This document shows positions 56,163 through 64,000 of a stretch of DNA of 64,000 nt, piece by piece (position 1 is the first letter of the stretch; the number at the start of each line of letters is the position of its first letter). Location of the stretch: the NCBI GenBank assembly GCA_001632435.1, contig KV424006.1:61261-125260 (forward strand). Direction: 5' to 3'. A program made the translations under genes and the position numbers. The stretch is from Calocera cornea HHB12733 (Eukaryota > Basidiomycota > Dacrymycetes > Dacrymycetales > Dacrymycetaceae). The notes below the pieces were generated by a model that saw only the letters and a list, made by a program, of their open reading frames with translations, had not been told where the DNA came from and made no database searches.

Positions 56163-57380
56163 ATGAAGATGCCAATGTTGAAGTTCCTGCAAGAGCAGTA
56201 TCGCACTCTGCCCCTGCCCAGCACCTACGCACCGTCCCTTGCTGGGAAAACCGTCATCATCACTGGTGCAAATGTCGGGTTAGGCTTTGAGACTGCCAAG
56301 CATCTCGCGACTCTGCATCCGGGCCGACTGATCCTAGCGTGCCGCGATCCCAAGAAGGCACAGGCGGCGGTGCGAGAGATTCAGCAATCAACGGGAAGCA
56401 AAAGAGTCGAGGCATGGCAGCTTGATATCTCGAGTAACTCAAGTGTCAAGGCGTTCGCAGAGAAATTCGCTAAAGAGGGTGGTGGGAAGCTGGACGTCCT
56501 GGTACGTAAAACCACTCAGAATAGAGCTTGAGCATTATCCTCATCCTTCGCAGATTGAAAATGCTGGTGTTAACTCTCCAAAGATGGATCGCACTCCCGA
56601 TGGGTGGGAGAAGAAGTGCGAAGCTTCTCTCATGTTTGGCTTGAAGAGAATTGACATCATACCAGCATCGGTGTAAACCATTTAGGCACTTCGCACCTCG
56701 CGTTTCGCATGCTACCCTTCCTCCTCCAAGCTCCCCAACCACGACTCGTAATCGTCGCGAGCGCGGTACACTACTTCACCAAGCAGCCGGAGCTCATGAA
56801 TCGGGCCGATCTCTTGCAGTCGCTCAACAAGGACAAGCCTGCCAACAAATTCGAAGGCTTTGACGGCACGCAGCGATATAACATCTCCAAGAGTATGTCT
56901 CCCATATCTCCTAGATCTGACGTCGTGCGGGTGCTGATGGGCGCTGAAGCAATGAACGTGCTCTGGGCACGTGCTCTGGCGAAACGCATCCCTTCTTCCT
57001 CCGCACTTACTGTTACGACTGTCGCTCCTGGCTTCTGCATCTCCTCCCTCCTGCGCGATCAGTCCATCAGACTTCGTATCTTTGCGAGTCTCGTAGCACG
57101 AACGACGGAGGTGGGCAGCAGGACAATCGCCCACGCAGCCGTAGCTCCCGAAGTGCAGGGCAAGACGGGCGTCTATCTCAGCAACTGTGAAGAGGCCGAG
57201 CCCAGCGACTTCGTGATCAGCAAAGCAGGCGCCGAGACGGAGGCGAAGCTCTGGGTAGGTGTCGGTCAACCAGGGACGCGCGCAACTGCTAATCGAGCTC
57301 CGCAGGATGAAACCCTAGACGTCTTGGGAAAGGTCGATCCGGAGGTGCCTCGCATCGTGCAGACCCACTTGTGCAATTGA
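56163..57380 (+). CDS. Short-chain dehydrogenase/reductase 2 (retinol-dehydrogenase-like)
   Basis: Five exons, 56163-56501, 56554-56615, 56666-56892, 56950-57254 and 57306-57380, give 335 aa, the same exon lengths as SDR 1 (339, 62, 227, 305 and 75 nt). Motifs are TVIITGANVGLGFETAKHLA, ACRDPKKAQ, LDIS, ENAGV and YNISK (active site). Introns differ in sequence from those of SDR 1 while exons stay close, as expected for an older tandem duplication under purifying selection. Intron 3 ends in GAAG rather than YAG. Likely an NADP-dependent oxidoreductase; substrate unknown. Confidence 0.87.
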
Positions 57381-57773
57381 CAAGGGGGCGTTGTATATCT
57401 CGGGTACCAAACACTTGAAAAACAACTTCTCACGATGTCGGGAACTTGGGTCTCTCCAGGGTATGAGACCATCTCTAAATAGCATCCCATTGCACACTAC
57501 AACAAATGCCATTTTGCTACATGCTACATAACGGAGCTATACTTAGAGAAAGCCACAAGAAAAACATTTGGGTGTTCACCCCTGTTTCCCACTCTGATCG
57601 AAACTTACATGGTTTATAGGCCGCTAACTTAGCCGGTTCTGTTTCATGTCAGACACGTTTTCGTCGAGCTGTTGAGAAATGTTTTCCACTCCAATATACC
57701 GGTCGGCTCCAGCTGCCGCTAGCTTGTTCTGATCTACCTCAGACACTTGCTCGTCCAGCTCCGGAATACTGTC

Positions 57774-59996
57774 TTACAATCCTCTCATATAGTCTGAGAA
57801 TACAGACGCCGCTGGCCTGTTCTGGTAGATCGGAGGCACACCGAGTCGTGGATCCGGAGCGCTGTTTCCCCCTCCGATCGAGCCTGAGAACACAGCCGCC
57901 GCTGGCCGGGTCTCCTGGATCTGAGACACCTTCTCTTCCACCTGCTGTGGGGATGGGCGTCCGGGCGATTCCAGCGCTTCAGGCTGCTCCAACACCTCAG
58001 CAATCGTCTGTAGTGTTGAGTCTGTCGTCACGCCACCTCGGCGTTGTGCGAAGAACCTCCGCCATGGCCGAGAGTTCGGAGGCTGCGGACTTATGGGCGA
58101 TCCTGGAAGGGAAAATGACCTGCGCATGGGAGATGGCGACGAGAACCAACGTCGGCTGCCGAACACCGATGTCAATCCTGGGGACAGTAGAGCCGGTCTG
58201 ACAGCCGGTGTGGTATTGATTTGGGCGAATTTCCGCATCGATTCGACCCGGTCTACCCGTGAGTCTCGATAGCCAATGTACCAGGACCAGAGCCACCAGA
58301 GGCCAAGAGCAGCTGCAGTTAGGGGAACCGCTATCGCTAGATATATCCAAGCACGGCTGTCGATAACTGACTCTTCGGGACCAGCGCTCCAGTTAAATAC
58401 CGGCATAGCAAATAGAGACTGGAACAGTGTCATTGACCGACTGAGCAGAGTCGTATCCACGAACGAGACTTACTGCAAGGAAAGTACTGGGCAGAAAGAA
58501 CATTGTCAGCACCGCAATCGATTTCATTGCTGTGCTATCTGTCTTGGCAGACACGGCGAGAGCCCTAGAATCCGCGGCCACGGAGAGATTGAGCTTGTTG
58601 TCCCTTTGCGAGATGAAGGTATTGACCTGGATACATGGAAAGAAAGCATGGGTTGATACGTAGGTCAGTGAACAAAGCTGGTACGTACAACAGCAAGCTG
58701 AATTTGGGTCTTCCTTTGCAGTTGTCGGACCTGGTTGATCAATGCTTCGTTTCGGCCTTGCATGAATCGTATGTCGTTCCGGAGAGAAGCTGAAAGAGGG
58801 GAAGGGAGCTGCCAAGGCTGTCTGACTGCCGTTTCGGGGTTCTTGTATGAAGGCATCATTGATAGCAGTCTGCCGCAGAGAGACATAAGAGACCCTAACA
58901 AATGCTCCATCAAGGAAAGGTCCGTTGCAAGCGTGTTAATACGCATCGTTGCATCTTCAAGGTCGATCGAGTTGCCGTCAGACATCGGTATTGTGAAGCT
59001 GTTCTCCGTCCAGAATGGCTTGGAAAAGCGGCGATACAGCTCGAAGTCACTCGCGAGGTCTATGGCTTTCCGAACAGCCGAGACGGCAACAGCGGATCTT
59101 CTTTCAAGTAGGAGCTTCGGTAAGTAGCATAGGATGCCACGCGCTAGAGGAGTACGCTTGTAGTTGCGTCACTAGCTTCTGAACACCGTTTAGAGAGTCA
59201 TCTGGCTGGAGCCCAAGTAGCACGGCGTTTGTGGTACCTGTCTTTGGCGAGTGGAATAGACCGAGACAGCAGCTGTCACCATCCAAATGCATCAATCGTA
59301 AGATGATTTCTGTCCAAAAGCGATCAGTCCAAGAAAGCAGCCGGACCCCCGGAGGTACTAACGCATCATTCCTTCGTCTGATGGGCTGTCGTCATCATCT
59401 CCCAGAGCTACAAACAGATCAAATGGATCTGCTGCTGCCTGTCGAACGTATGTTGGTAGATCCAAGATTTCAGATATGAAGTCCAATGTCTTATCGGGAA
59501 AGGGTAATGATGCGATCGGGGAGTTCGGCGTCTGCCGGCTGCAGACCCTGTAGCCGTGATAAGCAGTGGACTCATGAAGCGACAGCGCACTAATGACACA
59601 TACACTAGACGCATCGTCCATAAGATATTCTTTTGCAGTCCATGCGACTGATACTTTCAGTTGACAGCAATCTGAGTCAATCGAGCCAAGTACCTTCGTG
59701 ATCCACGAGGGAAGGTCCCACTCGCCGATTTCTTTGAATTCAAATCGTGGCGTCGATTCCTCCTAGATACATTCTTGTCATGAGAGCCAAGAGAACACAT
59801 TGATGATGGCCTCGTACTTTGGTCTTCCAAATGTTTACCACAGTGGGCCGACCAGTCCATGAGGTTGGAGCAGGGCCCGGCTATAGGAAAACATATTCAA
59901 GATGCAGGACACGCTGGAGGAGCCACGGAGACGTACCCCTGATCGACTCGGGTCATCTCTGGGTGAGGCGGACGCGTTTTGGAAAATAGGCGGCAT
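57774..59996 (-). pseudogene. CorA-like membrane protein gene with one frameshift
   Basis: Six exons on the minus strand: 59996-59937, 59880-59818, 59762-59363, 59309-58689, 58626-58474 and 58418-57774. Two membrane helices near the C-terminus (STAMKSIAVLTMFFLPSTFLA-SLFAM and RAWIYLAIAVPLTAAALGLWW) follow a helical region (FISQRDNKLNLSVAADSRAL), the layout of fungal CorA-like proteins. A GMN ion-selectivity motif is not seen. All junctions keep phase except exon 4, which has one base too many. HPMLL ends in one frame and LLLERRSAVAVSAVRKAIDL continues in the next, near 59123. This is either a recent inactivating indel or a sequencing error; everything else is intact. GGTATATATACC, a TATA-containing palindrome, is at about 60055-60066, 60 bp upstream. 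Confidence 0.7.
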
Positions 59997-60602
59997 AGGT
60001 GAGGCAGTTATGTAGATATCGAGCGACTTGGAGGAAGACCAGCTGTGTCCCAAGGTATATATACCATACGGTGTTCTGGCGCCAAAAGTGGGGGCGGTGC
60101 TTCCTGCTCGTGCAAATCCGGAGTTCTGAGAGCGTGAAAGATGGATGCAGATGATTCAGGGATGCCTTGGACTAGCGCAAGCCATCCGGAAATACAACCA
60201 CTTGCTTCTCTCTTTCGGCATCGATCTGGGCAGGCAACACAGCGTCGAATTATCAGTAACTACCACTGTGGCGGAGTTGTTCGTATATACCTCAATGCAG
60301 GCACGCCCCGAATTGCTGTCCGTACACAGCATTTACAACGATGCCAAATGCCACGCCAGGATTCATCGGGTTCACCGACACTGCTCTTGCTAGGCGACGA
60401 CTTCATTGCGATAAGGCAGAGAGTAGTCGTTGGGATTCATACGTTGATGAAATGAGCGATATCCGAAGTGTATACAAACATATAGGTGACGATAATCGGA
60501 GCATGATAGCTAAATTGTGCTTCTTCTTCAGGATAGATTACATGCCTGACATCAATATCAGTGCGTGCACTGAAGCATGGGGTACGACGCGTGCGTGCTC
60601 AC

Positions 60603-61223
60603 CTCAAGTATAGCCTTGACAGGAACGTCCCAACCGTTCTGTCCTCGCTTCACACCTTCAATCCAATCACTCATAACCAGACCAACCCCTACGCCTGTCT
60701 CCTTAGAGATGATCGGCCCGCCAGACGATGACCATGTCGGCAGAGGGCGGAAGAGCAGGTGGGTGAGATCATCGTAGGTGCCAGGCTAGAACGATCGTCA
60801 GCTCAGCACCAAGCCACGTCGAGCTCCTCGTATATGTCAGGTTGGTTGGTCAACTCAGCCCCGCTTCGAGCGGAACAGATGGCACGTTCGGGTCAGCGCC
60901 AAGCCTGATCTGACCGTCCGACTACCTGTCTCACGTCCCAACGTCGCCGGAACTTGAATCGGTATGCTAGGGCAGGAGGGTAGGGTGAGATCAGGACTGG
61001 GCAGGCAGTACGGGAGGGAGCCGGACTGGGACGACCAGTTCATGGACATGCGGGATGTGCCGCCCACGTCTGCAGGACTGAAGGATTGAACCTGAAATGA
61101 GACATCGTTAGACGTGTATGAAATAACAAGTTGAGTTAAGCGCACATGTTCGATGGTGTCCGTGCACGGGGCGATCGTCGCCCCCTTCCCCGTGCCCTCC
61201 CTAACCAATCCGCCAACCAGACG
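60603..61223 (-). pseudogene. Trypsin-like peptidase-like exons, model incomplete
   Basis: The exon at 60785-60603 (61 codons, phase 0 both sides) contains WSSSGGPIISKETGVGVGLV and RGQNGWDVPVKAILE. The SGGP block fits the serine-nucleophile region of trypsin-like peptidases, and the rest resembles fungal proteins of that kind. Upstream exons can be read at 61223-61146 and from 61091 (VQSFSPADVGGTSRMSMNW). The link between 61091 and 60785 needs a long or broken intron, and catalytic His and Asp were not located. It may be a pseudogene or a gene with small missed exons. Confidence 0.35.
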
Positions 61224-61339
61224 CTGACTCGTACGGTAGACGGTCGTGGAGCACGTACTCTCTCAGTTTTCCCGATGCGGCTTGACGCGATTGTGTAGCG
61301 GGACGAGCGGCGACGAAGAATGCAGTCTGGCATCGTCTG

Positions 61340-62582
61340 AGAAAATACTCGTCCAGTCCCCTATAAGCGGATCGAGACGGGCATGGACGTACCGAAGCTG
61401 TTGCTCGATGCTTTCAGTTCTGGCGCAAGGTCAGTCGGAATCGCAGACAATGGCGGAGGCCCAGCATACTGTATACGGGACTGTCCAGCGCAGAGCAGGT
61501 GAGCTTAACGGTTGGGTCGGACAGTAATGGCGATCGGTCCATTCGGTGTCGCGGTGTCGTGGTTGTATCTCGCCATCGGGATTGATCGTAGTCCTCGAGT
61601 CATCCAAGTACCGCCAATACGACAGCTCTTCGGAGCTAGTACGGGGCACGACGGATACGTCGGTGAGGAGGTTGGCTATTTGCGCGGTCGATCGAGCGGG
61701 ACAGACGTAGAGCATGTCCAGGTGAGCGTCTTGTCTTGTCGCGTCGTCGGTCTGCACGTGAGCGACACTGCGGATGTCGGTAACACGCTAGATCTGTGTC
61801 GGACAATTGACCTGTATTTGGCCACATCGGACTCTCTTTACTCGAGTGAATACGTACTGTTCTCTGTTTCAGGTGCACATGGCAATCTGTCGGAGATGAT
61901 TGGATGTTGACGATTCACAGCCGATGGATCAGGGCGCAGCTGAACAGGCCGTCGAGTGCGCCGGCTTCAAACCACGAGATAACGTCCAGTGCTTTGTTTG
62001 ATCTTCACTCTATTCGCTGAAATACAATCCGAAGGGCTCCGGGGCTCATATGGTCGTTGCTTGCTGCATGGATGCCGCATGGATGTCGCTTTGATTCGCC
62101 CTGCTATACAAGACAATGCATCCACGCCGCGACCTCCTTTTGGTGTACGCGCATTGCCTCTCTGCCCGGTACTTGCCACCTCTATTCCCTAGCGAAACCA
62201 CCCTAGCGAAGCCCATCGATGAAAAGGAATTGATAGCTTACGCATCTGTGTAGGACATGAAATGTGTGTCCTGTTATTGCAGGAGAATACTGAACTGACA
62301 CAAAGGTAGGTAGCCCCTCAAAACGCCAGTGTCGACGAATCGATGTCCCTCAGTCGTCGTTCTCGTCGCCGTTCACCGATGCCTCTCAAGGTCGGAGAAC
62401 AATGCACTTGAATTCGGCTTTCATCGCACTGTACATCTATGCCGCTCATAAACGACGGATATTGAAAACACCTTGCCGGACTGCTGTGTGCTCCGTAACG
62501 CGATGTGCTAGATTGCGAGCAAGCCGGCCATCGCGTAGTCCGACCGACGACCTCCTGGGGAATTTTGTGGCCCTGCTGTCAT
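61340..62582. other. Gap before the LTR element
   Basis: Minus-strand frames with protein-like text occur (for example ELSYWRYLDDSRTTINPDGE near 61.6 kb) and may be upstream exons of the peptidase-like gene, but no consistent model was found. 61.9-62.58 kb shows nothing supportable. Confidence 0.35.
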
Positions 62583-62810
62583 GTGTTGTTGTATGTACGC
62601 CATAAGTCCCCGAGGGGCCGGCCCTAATATGTCCCTGAGCCCGCGTCGGTAGCAACGACGCGGGACCCACTATGAAATACTACCGTTCTACTCTGCTCTA
62701 CTCGCACAGATAGCCCTTCGTACACGAAGGGCTAGTACTACGGTCATCTACTAGCCTAGCGGATTCCCTCTCAACTCTCGAGATAGCTGTCGTGCACGAC
62801 AGCCATCACA
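62583..62810 (+). repeat. Candidate LTR with perfect hairpins
   Basis: A TG...CA-bounded stretch before a Gag-like ORF. It contains CCCGCGTCG/CGACGCGGG (arms 62640-62648 and 62656-62664), TAGCCCTTCG/CGAAGGGCTA (62711-62720 and 62725-62734) and the 18-bp palindrome GCTGTCGTGCACGACAGC (62786-62803). A fourth stem, AATTCCG/CGGAATT, follows at 62827-62843. Boundaries are a guess, since the partner LTR is outside the window. TGGACGAG just after 62810 could be a primer-binding site. Confidence 0.45.
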
Positions 62811-62876
62811 AAGTGGACGAGTTGGGAATTCCGCTACGGAATTTTCTCGCCTGACCGACACGGACCACCCCCCCCG

Positions 62877-64000
62877 ATGTCGGTCACTATGTTAACCACC
62901 GACGATTCGGAAGGCTCGTCGACTCCTCGCCGCCCCCTCCCGAATCCATCCCAGCCGGTCCCCGCAATCCAACGGGACCGAAGACAAGGCCCGCGTTACT
63001 CGCCGGACGCATCCGGTTCGCCCACCGACTCCGAAACGGCGACTCTTGCCCCTGCCAGCTTCGCGCAGAGGCTAGACGCCGCGCGATCCGGATCGAGCGA
63101 CCTCCCCCGGCAGCCCAGAGAGCGCATCGGGGACGATGCGCGCTCGGAATTCGACGATCCCGCCAGCTTCCTAGCCCTAGTCGCCGAAATCGAGCTATAC
63201 GTCGCTACCGACGCTTCTAATGCCCCCTTGCTCCTCCGAGAACACACCGAGGGGCAAGAAGCCACGTACGGTCTGCCCTCGGACGAAGTCGACCGCCTGC
63301 AACGCCTCAGCCGCCGGAGCGAGGAAGCACTTCGGATCCTGCGCCGTTTCGCCCCCGACACTGATCTCCTTTTCGCTGTCGACCCTCGGGGCATGCTCCT
63401 ATCCAACCTCGAACTCGGCAGCCCCCTCTCGGTGGCTCGACCCGCCCTCGCCTTCCTGCTGAAGAGACTGGGTAAGGCAGCTCGGCTCGTGCGACGAGCC
63501 TACGCCGCGGTCGACGGAGGGGACACTTCACCGCCCTCCACTCCTTCTCGTACACCGGCTTCGCGCTACGAAGCCTTAGCCGTCATGGACGCCCGACAAG
63601 CTGTCCACGAGTTCGCGTCGAGGTCGACGCGCGTCGCCCCTCCATACGCTCCCCCCGTGCCGGATTCTCCTCCTCTCCCAGCCGTCTCGTTCGCTCGCGC
63701 CGCTCCCTTCCAGCCCGACCTGCCGCCACACATGGCTCGAGCCGCCTCCCAGGTCCAAGACTTGGCCACGCCGGCCCCGGCCGATTATTCGTTTCGACCG
63801 CAACTCCGCACCCCTGCCGACCTTTTTTCCTATCGCCCGGGAGAAGGGTCGCGTCGTCCCACGACGCTACCTTCCCACCTTCAACGCTCCGCCCCCTCGC
63901 GTCGACCTACTACCCGGCTGGAAACGCGGGAGGAACGCGACGGGCGGACGCCTGGGGGGCCGCGCGCAGCCCCGTGGCTGGGGGGCCAGGAGGAGACGAA
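62877..64000 (+). CDS. Gag-like N-terminal ORF of an LTR retrotransposon, cut by the window edge
   Basis: From ATG at 62877 the frame stays open for 374 codons to the last base, with no stop. The product starts MSVTMLTTDDSEGSSTPRRP. It is rich in Pro, Arg, Ser and Ala, with a helical centre (SFLALVAEIELYVATDAS, DEVDRLQRLSRRSEEALRIL) and a long proline-rich region after it. This composition and its place behind a structured leader fit the Gag start of fungal Ty3-like elements. No zinc knuckle or protease has been reached by the edge. No family could be confirmed. Strong C/G bias at third positions differs from the neighbouring genes. Confidence 0.5.
   Translation, partial: MSVTMLTTDDSEGSSTPRRPLPNPSQPVPAIQRDRRQGPRYSPDASGSPTDSETATLAPASFAQRLDAARSGSSDLPRQPRERIGDDARSEFDDPASFLALVAEIELYVATDASNAPLLLREHTEGQEATYGLPSDEVDRLQRLSRRSEEALRILRRFAPDTDLLFAVDPRGMLLSNLELGSPLSVARPALAFLLKRLGKAARLVRRAYAAVDGGDTSPPSTPSRTPASRYEALAVMDARQAVHEFASRSTRVAPPYAPPVPDSPPLPAVSFARAAPFQPDLPPHMARAASQVQDLATPAPADYSFRPQLRTPADLFSYRPGEGSRRPTTLPSHLQRSAPSRRPTTRLETREERDGRTPGGPRAAPWLGGQEET

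Noticed and set aside
1..64000. CRISPR arrays, tRNA and rRNA genes
   Set aside because: No regularly spaced repeats, no cloverleaf-like A/B-box pair and no rRNA segment were recognised by eye; a dedicated tRNA scan could still find one.

Overview
The window looks like a chromosome segment of a mushroom-forming basidiomycete (Agaricomycetes). Genes are broken by short introns of about 42-62 nt with GTRNGY donors and AG acceptors. The content is typical of that group: a lineage-expanded F-box/leucine-rich family, a DUF6532 protein, a Plavaka-type (CACTA-like) transposase, fungal ACC-synthase-like aminotransferases and a CorA-like membrane protein. No bacterial signatures were seen. All exon models were built by hand from splice signals, reading phase and comparison of paralogues inside the window; family names are from memory, not from searches.

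Layout. 1.5-2.9 kb and 17.2-18.6 kb hold two paralogous F-box genes on the minus strand. Between them, about 3.5-16.9 kb, lies a coherent block of six apparently intact genes arranged as three head-to-head pairs: DUF6532 (-) / Plavaka transposase (+); a small HW/Cys protein (-) / APH-type kinase (+); a 1031-aa acidic, Cys-rich protein (-) / a 293-aa protein (+). A 12-13 bp motif, GTTCGATTTGGGG, recurs 17-18 times in this block (nine exact 12-mers). No exact copy was found elsewhere in the window. The outer copies face outward at both ends like transposase-binding subterminal repeats. I read the block as a large cargo-bearing Plavaka element, the best candidate here for something undescribed.

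18.6-24.8 kb: diverged repeats, decayed coding pieces, and a 613-aa F-box-like gene. 24.9-31.2 kb: three tandem ACC-synthase-like genes, each with a 22-40 nt first exon. 32.7-35.4 kb: an FHA-RING ubiquitin ligase of the Dma1/CHFR type. 36.4-41.2 kb: two more F-box genes and one frameshifted F-box pseudogene, plus an inverted copy of the repeat at 20.2 kb. 41.5-44.8 kb: a chromodomain/coiled-coil protein. 45.1-46.4 kb: a tandem pair encoding 120-aa proteins, with two adjacent 29-bp palindromes between them. 46.8-47.4 kb: a small LYR-motif-like protein. 48.1-49.8 kb: an HxxxDG acyltransferase. 51.4-53.0 kb: a nucleotidyltransferase-like protein with a Pro-rich tail. 54.4-57.4 kb: a tandem pair of SDR oxidoreductases with identical exon lengths. 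57.8-60.0 kb: a CorA-like membrane gene carrying one frameshift. 60.6-61.2 kb: a peptidase-like fragment. From 62.58 kb to the right edge: an apparent LTR with strong hairpins, then a Gag-like ORF that runs off the window.

Two themes join the parts. One is repeated local duplication: F-box x5, ACS-like x3, SDR x2, 120-aa x2. The other is mobile DNA: the Plavaka-like block, the dispersed repeat pair and the edge LTR element. Three F-box paralogues share a leader with ACGCGT (MluI/MCB-type) boxes just before the start codon, suggesting shared cell-cycle-type control.
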